Shown piece after piece: positions 45,301-57,337 of a DNA stretch of 64,000 nt. Below the pieces are notes generated by a model that saw only the letters and a list, made by a program, of their open reading frames with translations, had not been told where the DNA came from and did no database searches. The position numbers and the translations under genes are program-made. Origin of the DNA: Costus lasius (Eukaryota > Streptophyta > Magnoliopsida > Zingiberales > Costaceae); the NCBI GenBank assembly GCA_027563935.2, contig CM050449.1, positions 48,520,507 through 48,584,506 on the forward strand. The letters run 5' to 3'. Position 1 is the first letter of the stretch, and each line of letters starts with the position of its first letter.

Positions 45301-46254
45301 GATATTCCTGAACTGCATGCTGTTAAAGCATGGTTAGGAAAATGTTTCCAGATGAAAGATCTAGGAGAAGCAGCCTATGTACTAGGTGTGAAGATCTACA
45401 GAGATAGATCTAAGAGGCTTCTCGGGCTGTGCCAGAGTACTTACATCGATAAGGTCCTGGAGAGATTCCATTTAGAGAATTCTAAACGTGGATATCTTCC
45501 AGTCAGACATGGTCTGAATCTTTCAAAGAGTCAGTGTCCACAAACACAGACTGAGAAAGATGAAATGGACAATACGCCTTATGCTTCGGCTATTGGGTCC
45601 ATTATGTATGCGATGTTGTGTACTCGCCCAGACGTCGCTTACGGGTTAAGCGTGACCAGTCGATTCCAAAGTAATCTAGGATTGGCGCACTGGATTGCGG
45701 TCAAGAACATCTTGAAATATCTGCGGAGGACCAAAGATATGTTCTTGATATATGGTGGTCAGGAAGAACTCAGTATAGAGGGATATACTGATGCTTCGTT
45801 CCAGTCGGACCAGGATGATTTCCGATCGCAATCAGGCTATGTTTTTAGCTTGAATGGTGGAGCAGTGGTGTGGAAGAGCTTCAAACAGTCAACTGTTGCT
45901 GATTCCACAACAGAAGCCGAGTATGTTGCAGCCTCGGAAGCATCCAAGGAGGCAGTGTGGATTCGTAAGTTCGTGAGAGAACTTGGTGTCGTTCCTTCGA
46001 GTGCTGATCCTTTGGTTATCTTCTGTGATAACACTGGAGCCATCGCACAAGCAAAGGAACCGCGGTCGCACCAGAAGTCCAAGCACATACAGAGACGGTT
46101 TCACTTGATCCGGGAGATCATTGATCGAGGCGAGATCAAAATATGCAAGGTTCATACAGATGACAATCTGGCAGACCCGCTTACCAAGCCTCTGGCGCAG
46201 CAGAAGCATGAGAAGCACTGTAATAATATGGGTTTGAGATTTCTCAACCATTAG
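42369..46254 (+). pseudogene. E copia gag-pol with a single frameshift
   Basis: Same architecture as B. Gag, zinc knuckle CFHCGQLGHWKKDC, protease (D-T-A) and the first half of integrase lie in 42369-44123. The remainder (integrase Glu, RT with YVDD, RNase H) is in the next frame, 44053-46254. Compared with B and A2, one base is gained near 44080 (CCGCAAAGG where sisters have CCGCCAGG). The shift falls between the second integrase Asp and the catalytic Glu. Elsewhere no stop was noticed, so this copy could supply gag and protease only. Confidence 0.95.
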
Positions 46255-46274
46255 ATTAAGTGCAAGTGGGAGAT

Positions 46275-47971
46275 TGTTGGAGTATGCCCTTAAGGCTAAT
46301 GTTTGAGGCCTTGGGATTGTATAAGTATCATGTAATAAACTCTTATGTTTATAAAAGGCATGGTTGTTATTCAGGTTGTTACCTTGTCTGCTGTAATAAG
46401 TGTACTTCTGAATAATGTCTCAAAGCTGTTCAGCTAGGCTGACAGGCTATATGTCCTTAGTCGAGATATCTTGGTGAACATGAGACAGCCTTGATATGAT
46501 TGAGACTAATATAAGTGCTAATCTTATAGGATGCTTCGAGCATGGAATAAGATGTAGACTCATGGGTACATTGGATGTACTGGACAGACCCTACTGGGAT
46601 ATTCCATTGCTTGTCACAATGTGAATGATCCTTGTAAGCAGCAAGTGGCACATGTCCTCTGACTTGAGATCACTTGTGTTTCTAAATGATGATTGTCATT
46701 GTCTTGAGGTAGTTCAATATCATTTGAAACATAATGATTATAGACTATCTTGGATGGTGAGCTTGAATCAGGTTAGGGCACTAGTGATAGACATAGGATT
46801 GCCGTCTCCTTGTTTAAGGAGTGTGATGTTCTAAAGGGCCCCCTTATGAGATGATTGAGATAGTGTATGGCCATACCCAGATGACTATGTGCATCTGATC
46901 TAATCATGCTCATCGTATTGGAGTTACAGGCTTGACATGCTTGTCCAATAAGAACATCCAGTGGCAAAGGAATTATGTATGCCTTGTGAGTTTGATTCAC
47001 ACTTGTGCTATGGTTTGGGAGTAGTCTTGGAAGACTCTTTCCTTTATATCGGGAGACAGTGATGTGTTGCTAGATACCCCTCACTGATCGTGATAACGTA
47101 AGTTATCGTTACCGACATTTAGAGGAAACCCTCAGGGTCGCACAATTTGGTGATATGGCTTACTTGAGTCAGATCGTATGGACTGGATTCTTTGAGTTCA
47201 GATTATAGGGATTTAATCTCTGATTGTAAGTGAGATCTGGTCTGATCATGTTTGATTGATTAGGACTTGAGATCGGTAAGCTTCGATCGAGAGAGATGAT
47301 GCTAGATCGGAGAGATCAGGGGCATCAGGAGATGAATGGTTAGATCATGAGCCTTGGGGTTCGATTTGGTCTAGACCAAGTGGCTTGAGCTATTTCGGTT
47401 TGGTTTGATGAACCAAATTCGATTGAACGATTTGGATTGAACCGGTTCACAAATGTGAACGCTTGGTTCAATGCCAATATGCGTTCATGAAGTGGCTTGA
47501 ACGCTTGGCTTGATTCTCTTCCACTTATGGAAAGTAATCAAAGCCGGTTATGCTTCAACGCCAAAACGCATAAGCGTTGGCTTCTTCACTTGAACGCGAT
47601 CATCCTTTCGTTGGGTGGTTGACGAAGGTGGGAGAGAAGCAAGAGAAGCTCTCGGCCAAGAAAGGGAATCATCTCATCATCCCTTCCAATTCGACAAAAG
47701 AAAAGTTTGGGTGTCTTGCTAGCACAAGGGACCGCAAGGAGTAAGCATCTTCATCTTGTGTGTGAACTTGTGGAGGAGATCTAGTTTGTTCTCTTCATCC
47801 AAGCCGACTTCCAAGCATATGGCGTTGGTATGAATTTCCATCTCAATCTATTCAATCGGTTATAGTTGAACATATGGCATGCAAATGATCTTAAACCCTT
47901 GCTTCCGCTAGCATCTTTTTCATTAGCGCCATGCTTAGGGTTTTTGCCCCCCATTTTAAGGGGTTTCTTCA
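46275..47971 (+). repeat. E 3' LTR
   Basis: 1,697 bp; pairs with 38780-40476. The polypurine tract AAGTGCAAGTGGGAGAT lies at 46255-46274. Followed by the second ACTCT. Confidence 0.95.
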
Positions 47972-48641
47972 ACTCTAACTCACAAGGCATGCATCTTTCC
48001 TTTGCCACTGGATGTTCTTATTGGACAAGCGTGTCAAGCTTGTAGCTCCAATATGATAAGCATGATTAGATCAGATGAACACAGTCACCTGGGTATGGCC
48101 ATACACAAGGAGATGGCAATCCTATGTCTATCACTAGTGCCCTAACCTGATTCAAGCTCACCATCCAAGATAGTCTATAATCATTGTCTTTCAAATGATA
48201 TTGAACTACCTCAAAACAATGACAATCATCATTTAGAAACACAAGTGATCTCAAGTCAGAGGAAATGTGCCACTTGTTGCAATCAAGGAATATTCACATT
48301 GTGACAAACAACTGAATATCCTAGTAGGGTCTGTCCAGTACATCCAATGTACCCATGAGTCTACACCTTATTCCATGCTCGAAGCATCCTATAAGGTTAG
48401 AACACATATTAGTCTCAATCATATCAAGGCTGTCTCATGTTCACCAAGATATCTCGACTAAGGACATAAAGCTTGTCAGCCTAGCTGAACAGCTTTGAGA
48501 CATTATTCAGAAGTACACTTATTACAGCAGACAAGGTAACAAACTGAATAACAACCATGCCTTTATAAACAGAATAGTTTATTACATGATACTGTTACAA
48601 TCCCAAGGCCTCAAACATTAGTCTAAGGGCATACCCCAACA
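47972..48641 (-). repeat. D 3' LTR, U3-side part, with 53-bp deletion
   Basis: Starts with the duplicated ACTCT, then continues the D 3' LTR to CCCCAACA at 48641. Relative to the 5' LTR of D, 53 bp are missing at 48106/48107, with AC at both edges. The gap removes the sequence following the GTATGGCCATAC palindrome. The D polypurine tract follows at 48642-48661. Confidence 0.92.
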
Positions 48642-48661
48642 ATCTCCCACTTGCACTTAAT

Positions 48662-51600
48662 CTAATGGTTGAGAAATCTCAAACCCATATTATTACAGTG
48701 CTTCTCATGCTTCTGCTGCGCCAGAGGCTTGGTAAGCGGGTCTGCCAGATTGTCATCTGTATGAACCTTGCATATTTTGATCTCGCCACGTTCAATGATC
48801 TCCCGGATCAAATGAAATCGTCTCTGTATGTGCTTGGACTTCTGGTGCGACCGTGGTTCCTTTGCTTGTGCGATTGCTCCAGTGTTATCACAGAAGATAA
48901 CCAAAGGATCTGCACTCGAAGGAACGACACCAAGTTCCCGTAAGAACTTACGAATCCAGACTGCCTCCTTGGATGCTTCCGAGGCTGCAACATACTCGGC
49001 TTCTGTTGTGGAATCAGCAACAGTTGACTGTTTGAAACTCTTCCACACCACTGCTCCACCATTCAAGCTAAAAACATAGCCTGATTGCGATCGGAAATCA
49101 TCCTGGTCCGACTGGAACGAAGCGTCAGTATATCCTTCAATACTGAGTTCTTCCTGACCACCATATATCAAGAACATATCTTTGGTCCTCCGCAGATATT
49201 TTAAAATGTTCTTGACTGCAATCCAGTGCGCCACACCTGGATTACTTTGGAACCGACTGGTCACGCTTAACCCGTAAGCGACGTCTGGGCGAGTACACAA
49301 CATCGCATACATAATGGATCCAATAGACGAAGCATAAGGCGTATTGTCCATTTCATCTTTCTCAGTCTGTGTTTGGGGACACTGACTCTTCGAAAGATTC
49401 AGACCATGTCTGACTGGAAGATATCCCCGTTTAGAATTCTCTAAATGAAATCTCTCCAGGACTTTATCGATGTAAGTACTCTGGCACAACCCGAGAAGCC
49501 TCTTAGATCTATCCCTGTAGATCTTCACACCTAATACATAGGCTGCTTCTCCTAGATCTTTCATCTGGAAACATTTCCTTAGCCATGCCTTAACCGCATG
49601 CATTTCAGGAATGTCATTTCCAATGATCAAGATATCATCGACGTAGAGGACTAGGAATGTAATTACGCTCCCACTAAACCTCTTATATACACACGGGTCA
49701 TCCTCGTTCTTGACGAAACCAAATTCAGTAACTGATTCATCAAAACGAATATTCCAGCTTCTTGATGCTTGTTTAAGTCCATAAATAGACTTCTTTAACT
49801 TGCATATTTTATGACGATCTGATGGATTAGTGAAACCCTCAGGTTGTGTCATATACACATCCTCGTCCAGATTTCCATTAAGGAAAGCTGTCTTCACATC
49901 CATCTGCCAGATCTCATAATCATAATATGCAGCTATCGCGAAAAGAATCCGAATAGACTTAAACATGGCCACAGGTGAGAAAGTTTCATCATAATCTATC
50001 CCGTAGATTTGTTTGAAACCTTTCGCAACCAGCCTGCCTTTATAGGTAACCACGTTACCATCCATGTCAATCTTCTTCTTGAAGATCCATTTACAGCCTA
50101 TAGGGATTACTCCCGGAGGCGGATCAACCAAATCCCAGACTTGGTTATCTGACATGGAGTCCATCTCGGCTCGCATAGCTTCAAGCCATCTAGCTGACTC
50201 CGGTCCACTGACCGCATCCGCATAAGTGAGGGGTTCATCATTATCAATGATGTAGACTCCGTCATAGCGCTCAGGCTGTCGACGGATCCTTCCCGATCTT
50301 CGCGGTTCCCGTGATATCTGAGCCTCAGGTTGTTCAGTAACCTGATCTACCGGCTCAGGCTCATCCAACTGTGCTTGACTACTTTGCCCTTCCTCTGGAT
50401 TCTCATCCAGCTTTATTTCTCTCCCACTGGCCTCTTGCAGAAGAAACTCCTTCTCAAGAAATATGGCCGTCCGAGCAACAAATACTTTGTTCTCCTTGGG
50501 ATCGTAGAAATAATAACCCTTAGTTTCCTTAGGGTAACCGACAAAGATGTATTTCTCAGATCTGCTCTCCAGTTTCCCAGAGGCGAGCTTTTTGACATAA
50601 GCCTCGCAACCCCAGATCCTGATAAATGTCAAACTTGGCTGTTTCCCATACCATAACTCATATGGCGTCTTTGAAACTGCCTTGGATGGCACTCGGTTTA
50701 GTACCTTTGCAGCTGTTTCCAGTGCAAAACCCCAAAAGGAGTATGGAAGAGTAGCCTGACTCATCATAGAACGAACCATATCAAGTAATGTTCTATTTCT
50801 CCTCTCGGACACACCATTCCATTGTGGTGTTCCTGGCGGAGTGAGCTGTGAGATAATCCCACACTCTTTCAGATAGTCAGTAAACGCATGACTTAGGTAT
50901 TCTCCACCTCGATCTGAGCGAAGTGTATTGATATTTTGGCCTAGCTGATTTTGTACTTCATTCTTGAACTCTTTGAACTTGTCAAAAGATTCACTTTTAT
51001 GTCTCATCAGATAGACATAACCATACCTACTGAAATCATCAGTAAAGGTAATGAAGTACTGATAGCCACCTCTGGCATGTTTACTAAATGGCCCACACAC
51101 ATCACTGTGTATAAGGTCAAGTAAACCTGAAGCCCTTTGACCTTTGTGAGGAAAAGGTGACTTCGTCATTTTACCCATTAAACAAGCCTTGCATGTATCA
51201 ATCTCCACATAGGAGAATGATCCCAGCAGTCCATGATCATGCAACCGCTTAATGCGCTTCTCGTTTATATGGCCTAAACGACTGTGCCATAGCAAGGTGC
51301 TGTCATCAGCATACTTGGCTTTCTTATTATCAATATTTTGTATAGAATATTCCATGTCCAACATGAACAACCCATTGTTAATTGAACCAGTAGCATACAC
51401 AATATTATCTAGAGAAAGTACACACTTTGAAATCTTGCATTCAAAGGAAAAACCCTTCCTGACAAGAGCAGGAATGGAGATAATATTCTTGGTAATACTG
51501 GGTACAAAATAAGAATTGTTTAATTCTAATACAATGCCAGATGGTAAAGAAATGAAATAGTCTCCTACAGCAACAGCAGCAACCCGTGCCCCGTTTCCAA

Positions 51601-52545
51601 CGCGTAGGTCTACCTCATGCTGTCCCACCTGTCTTCTTCTCCTGAGTTCCTGTACATTTGAACAAATGTGAACTCCACATGCAGTGTCCAACACCCATGA
51701 AATAGAAGAAGATGAAACCATGACTTCCGTCACGTAAATACCTGAGCCAAAAGCGATGCTTCCCCTCTTGTCTCCTTGGAGCGCTTTATAGTCCTTTTTC
51801 CAGTGACCCAGCTGGCCACAGTGGAAACACCTGTATTCCTTGGACCGCTTAACCTTTTGCTTCAGAGCCTTATTGTAGTTCTTTACAGGGGCCTTGCCCT
51901 TCTTCCCCTTCTTCTTGTTCCTTGAAGGAACCATTAAGACAGAGGTCGAAGGCTTACCCTTCAGAGTTTCCTCAGTAGTCAAGAGCATATTCAGCAGCTC
52001 TACCGGAGTACAATCGATTTTGTTCATATTAAAGTTAATGATGAACGCATCGAAAGAGGGCGGAAGAGACTGCAGAATAATGTCTACAGCAAGCTCCTGG
52101 TTAATGGTATGCCCCAGTTTTCTAGAGCCTCCTTGTGCCCAATCATCTTGAGCACGTGAGCTCCCACTGGGCTCCCTTCAGCCAGTTTGCTCTGAAAGAA
52201 CAGCTTCGTCAGATTATAGCATTCTGTCCTCGCCTGTGCAGCATATAGCATCTTGAGGTTCGCTATAATTTCTATAGCCGACATATCCTCATGCTGACGC
52301 TGCAGCGGTGGCGTCATAGACGCTAGCATCAGGCAAGCGACATCAATGCTATCATTGACGTGCTTTTCATAGGCATCCCGAACCGCCCTTGCGGCGTTCG
52401 GAGCGGGTTGCGGCGGTATCGCCGTCTCGAGGACATACAGTTTCCTCTCTGCCTTAAGAACGATCTTAAGGTGTCCAAACCAGTCAGAGAAGTTCGGCCC
52501 AGCAAACTTCTCTCTTTCCAGTAGGGATCGCACATTGAAGCTCAT
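48662..52545 (-). pseudogene. D copia gag-pol with a frameshift and zinc-knuckle Cys loss
   Basis: Gag starts at ATG 52545. One base is lost near 52117-52122 (AGTTTTCTAG where A2 has AGTTTCTCTAG), so the first frame runs 52545-52084. The rest of gag through RNase H is open in a second frame down to the stop at 48662. Integrase HHCC and catalytic residues, RT YVDD and RNase H TDASF are present. The last Cys of the CCHC knuckle is Tyr (codon at 51788-51790), which should impair RNA binding. D is therefore broken twice in gag while its enzymatic part is clean. Confidence 0.95.
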
Positions 52546-54367
52546 GGTGTTCGTTGCTGCAGGAATCTACAACAATGCAAGAACAACAAGGTCAGTATCA
52601 ATGTCAAGAATCAATCTGGACTTAAGAAAGATTCTTTTTCTCACTATTTTATCTGGCTGAAAAATCCAGCAAAACAGCCCGAAAGAGTAGAACTCTTTTA
52701 GTGAGATGGGATCCAGATTTCATACTTGGTCTCCGCGTCCCGCTCAGGCGAGATAAGATGCACAGAGAGTACAAGCACTAATTTCTGGTAGGCTGTCCCA
52801 GCCAATCGCCAACCCGTGCGATTCCCCTTCATCTGGGCAATCCAGCCGACTGTGCCAATTGAGTTGGTACAACACAATCTCTGACCCCACAGATGGCTGC
52901 CTCCATGTGCTACCATATGCGCCACATATGTAGCCTACATGGTCAAGCTGACCCGACCTACTCCCTGGACCACCACGTGCTATGCTGAGCAACGAGAAGG
53001 GATAAATCCCTACTCTGTAACACGCAGGTGTAATCACACACTGTCTGAAGATAGATGGACGTGCCCACTGAGTGGGTACAACACGGCTCCAACGATAGTC
53101 AGAACAGTGAGGTTTCGCGTCAGAAGGCTTACGAGCTTGATATTTTAGCGTTGGATTTTAACGGTCTTTTATCTTCCTCACTATCATGCAATCCTATGGT
53201 GATAGCAGAAGATAAATTAAAACATGCTGTTCTACTTATAAAGCAATAAAAGAAAGCATGAATCTTATGTGGTAAAAACCCATAGCCTAAGTAAGACCTT
53301 AACCTAACTTAAGTCTTGACTTGCTTTTCATCATGGGGCTTTTTGCTGCTCATCTGGCCCAAACCAGGGCCCAAGCGCCATCTGCAGATCTGGTGCGCCC
53401 ACCAGGAATATGCGCCAGGTTCTAGGGTCGAACCCTAGACCTCCCACCTGGTCAAGCCACTTGCTGCATGCGCCTCTGCCAAGTGTGCTCAGTGCTCTTG
53501 TCTGATTAATTTACAAATTAATCTATCTAGACAAGATTGACTCGCAGGTCAATTACATTTTATAAATTAAGTACAAGGTGATTCGCAGATCACAATTAAA
53601 ATTAATTTACAAAATCATTACCAGGCACGCAGGCCCCAGCACAGCACACATTTAACTTGGGCAGCCCACATAAGATGAAATAAACATACATATGCATCAA
53701 TCATCATGTGATCCATTCATGAAATTAAATTTTGAAAAACCCCATGGGTATGAATTTTAATTTCCTTATAGGCCCTACAACCTTACAACGGTCCATTACT
53801 AGGGATCCACTCATCCAACCTAGTCAGATCCATTGCCCTTGCATGCACCAAGTCCTAACTGACTTGAGTTGACCCAGTGGTCAAACATGCATGCGGCAGG
53901 GCTGAACGACCACTATGAGATCTGGCAAACGGGTGTGACCCTGGGCCTAACTCATGTGCGTTCATAAAGTGTCTCCATCAGACATCGCTACACGCCTTTG
54001 ATGCAGTCGACCTAGAGCCACCTATAGCTTACGCACAGGTGCTCTCTGGTCGACCCATCTAGGCTGTCAGATAGTCTGATCAGACCAGTTGGATCTAACT
54101 TAGAGGACGACTTCAACCCTAATAACCCGTCTAAGGGTTTACTGCAGGCGCCATTTAGATCTAATGGTAAGCGCGCAAGTCATTTTATTTTTTTGTAAGA
54201 TAAACATCAAACACAACTTATAGAAGCGCTACCCATACATGCGCCAACAACAATACATAACTAGTAAAGTTTCGCATGTAGTCTAGATCTAGTAACATGG
54301 CGCATACAAGGATCACAAATCACAGCAAACATATTTATCATGCATAAAAGCCTGCTCTGATACCAAT
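52546..54367 (-). other. D leader with primer-binding site
   Basis: Primer-binding site at 54354-54365 (minus strand TGGTATCAGAGC), two bases from the LTR. 1.8 kb without a supported gene, homologous to the leaders of A2, B and E. Confidence 0.85.
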
Positions 54368-54551
54368 TGCAGGAGTCCCCTTCAAGGGGGAGCGCAAGCG
54401 GATAAAACCCCTTTCGAGAGGGGGGCGCAAAGCCCTAATACATGCGCATAGAACACTATCGCATGGGCGGAAATAGGGCATCAAGAATCGATTGCATGAT
54501 ATATATGATCAACTATGAAAAACCGATTGCAAGTATCAAGTAGAATCATAC
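52567..54551 (-). other. Predicted leader intron of D
   Basis: Minus strand: ATG GCG ATG|GTATGA with ATG at 54560-54558; acceptor TTGTTGTAG|ATTCCTGCAG, then 21 nt to the gag ATG at 52545. Phase 0. Prediction only. Confidence 0.5.
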
Positions 54552-56082
54552 CATCGCCATTCGTTGGATGGTGTGTTGGAATCAAAGACCGAAAGGGATC
54601 TTCTCCCTAGTCGACGCACACACGATGAGGAATGGCTTCTCCTTGTCGTCTTTGTGCTAGCAAAGCTTCAAGGGTCCTTTGCGCGTGGAGGAGATGAGAT
54701 CCTTTTGGGCTTGGTGAAGAAGAACTTCCTCTTCACTCGTCGAGAGCTTTGTCACATGAGAAGAGAGAAAAATCGTCCAAGTGATGAGAGGCGATTGAGC
54801 GAACGTTGTGATCAACGTGGAGGCGTTGCTATCCAAAAATAGCAACCCATTACTCTCAACGGTTATGCGTTCACATGAAGTGAACCGTAACTCCTTCACC
54901 CCATTCGAACCTTTGAACCAAGCGCTCACAAGATGAGCCGGTTCAAATGACTTTGGTCCAAGACCAAATCAGCCCAAGCAATGGTCGATCTTATTGAACC
55001 TCAAGGCTCAAGATCACCGTTGATCTCAAGATGCTCCTGATCTCACCGATCTAGCATCAAATCTCTCGATCGAAGCTTACCGATCTCAAGCCCTAATCAA
55101 TCAAACATGATCAGACCAGATCTCACTTACAATCAGAGTTTAAAATTCCTTTAAACTGAACCGAAACAATTCAGTCCACACGATCTGACTTAAGTAAGCC
55201 ATATCATCAAATTGTGCGACCCTAAGGGTTTCCTATACCTGTCGGTAACGATAACTCACGTTATCACGATCAGTGAGGGGTATCTAGCAACACATCACTG
55301 TCTCCCGATAGAAAGGAAAGAGTCTTCCAAGACTTCACCCAAACCACAGCACAAGTGTGACTCTAACTCACAAGGCATGCATCTTTCCTTTGCCACTGGA
55401 TGTTCTTATTGGACAAGCGTGTCAAGCTTGTAGCTCCAATATGATAAGCATGATTAGATCAGATGAACACAGTCACCTGGGTATGGCCATACACTTTCTC
55501 AATCATCTCATCCAGGGGGCCCCTATAGAACATCACACTCCTTAAACAAGGAGATGGCAATCCTATGTCTATCACTAGTGCCCTAACCTGATTCAAGCTC
55601 ACCATCCAAGATAGTCTATAATCATTGTCTTTCAAATGATATTGAACTACCTCAAAACAATGACAATCATCATTTAGAAACACAAGTGATCTCAAGTCAG
55701 AGGAAATGTGCCACTTGTTGCAATCAAGGAATATTCACATTGTGACAAACAACTGAATATCCTAGTAGGGTCTGTCCAGTACATCCAATGTACCCATGAG
55801 TCTACACCTTATTCCATGCTCGAAGCATCCTATAAGATTAGAACACATATTAGTCTCAATCATATCAAGGCTGTCTCATGTTCACCAAGATATCTCGACT
55901 AAGGACATAAAGCTTGTCAGCCTAGCTGAACAGCTTTGAGACATTATTCAGAAGTACACTTATTACAGCAGACAAGGTAACAAACTGAATAACAACCACG
56001 CCTTTATAAACAGAATAGTTTATTACATTATACTGTTACAATCCCAAGGCCTCAAACATTAGCCTAAGGGCATACCCCAACA
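54368..56082 (-). repeat. D 5' LTR
   Basis: 1,715 bp, TGTTGGGGTATGCC...GACTCCTGCA on the minus strand. Its inverted repeat is CTTTG-CTAGCA-CAAAG (54650-54665): both arms changed relative to CCTTG...CAAGG of B, C, A2 and G, so pairing is kept. Confidence 0.94.
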
Positions 56083-57337
56083 CTTGATGGGTTGACCAGA
56101 TAGCATCTGTGCGTAAGCACGAGATGGCTATAGGTCGACTGCAGACAGGCGTGTAGCGATGTCCGATTGAGATGACTAGTGAACACACATGAGTTAGGCC
56201 CGGGGTCACACCCGCTTGCCAGAACTCATGAGGGTTGTTCAGCCCTGGCGCATGCATGGTTGACCATTAGGTCGACTCAAGTCAGTTACGACTTGGTGGA
56301 TGCAAGGGCAATGGATCTGACTAGGTCAGATGAGTGTATCCCTTGTAATGGACCGTTGTAAGGTAGTAGGGCCAATAAGGAAAATTAAAATTGATGCCAA
56401 TGGGGTTTTCAAAATTTTATTTTCTTATGTTGGATCGCATGATGTTTGTAAGCATATGTTTGTTTATTTAATCTTGTGTGGGCTGCCCATGTTTAATGTG
56501 TGCTGTGCTGGGGCCTGCGTGCCTGGAATTTAAATGTAAATAAATATTTATATTGTGATCTGCGCATCACTTTTCATTTAAATTATAAAGTGTAATTGAC
56601 CTGGGAGTCAATCTTGTCTAGATAGATTAATTTGTAAATTAATCAGACAAGAGCACAGAGCACACTTGGCAGAGGCGCTTACAGCAGAGGCTTGACCAGG
56701 TGGGAGGTCCAGGGTTCGACTCTGGGACCAGGCGCATTTTCCCTGGTAGGCGCACTTGAGCTGCAGATGGCGCTTGGGCCCTGGTTTGGGCCAGATGAGC
56801 AGCAAAAGACCCATGAAGAAAAGCAAGTGAAGACTTAAGTTTAATTTAAGGTCTAACTTAGGCTTAATGGGCTTTTACCACATAAGATCAGCATGCTTTC
56901 TATTTATTGCTTTTATAATTAGAATTTCATGAGTTTATCTTCTGATATCACCATAGGAATTGCATGATAGTCAAGAAGATAAAAGACCGTTAAAATCCAA
57001 CGCTAAAATATCAAGCTCGTAAGCCTTCTGACGCGAAACCTCACTGTTCTGATTATCGTTGGAGCCGTGTTGTACCCACTCAGTGGGCACGTCCATCTAT
57101 CTTCAGACGGTGTGGGATTACACCTGCGTGTTACAGAGAAGGGATTTATCGCTTCTCGTTGCTCAGCATAGCACGTGGTGGTCCAGGGAGTAGGTCGGGT
57201 CAGCTTGACCATGTAGGCTACATATGTGGCGCATATGGTAGCACATGGAGGCAGCCATCTGTGGGATCAGAGACTGTGTTGTACCAACTCAGTTGGCACA
57301 GTCAGCTGGATTGCCCAGATGAAGGGGAATCGCACGG
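56083..57337 (+). other. C leader, third segment
   Basis: Begins with the second CTTGA copy, then resumes the leader of C (TGGGTTGACCAGATAGCATC). It ends in a stretch that reads CGCACGG, where sister leaders continue GTTGGCGATTGGC. Gypsy-F is inserted at that point, about 0.3-0.4 kb short of where gag would start. No gene. Confidence 0.85.

Larger units (their letters stand above)
38780..47971 (+). mobile_element. Ty1/copia element E (near-intact)
   Basis: Complete 9.2-kb + strand element inserted in the 3' LTR of D. Target-site duplication ACTCT at 38775-38779 and 47972-47976. LTRs 38780-40476 and 46275-47971, both 1,697 bp, with about four differences. Gag-pol carries one frameshift. Confidence 0.95.
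37783..56082 (-). mobile_element. Ty1/copia element D (contains E)
   Basis: Minus-strand element in the leader of C. Target-site duplication CTTGA at 37778-37782 and 56083-56087. The 5' LTR is 54368-56082; the 3' LTR is split by E into 37783-38779 and 47977-48641. The LTR pair differs at about ten bases plus one 53-bp deletion. Gag-pol has a frameshift and a damaged zinc knuckle. Confidence 0.94.
26620..57337 (+). mobile_element. Ty1/copia element C (host of nested insertions, 3' part outside)
   Basis: + strand element of the same family as A2, B, D, E and G. Visible parts: 5' LTR 26620-28324, leader 28325-28403, 37557-37782 and 56088-57337. The leader reads continuously across the B and D insertions once one copy of each duplication is removed. 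Gypsy-F interrupts it before gag. The left flank is GATCT (26615-26619); its partner is outside the window. Confidence 0.88.
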
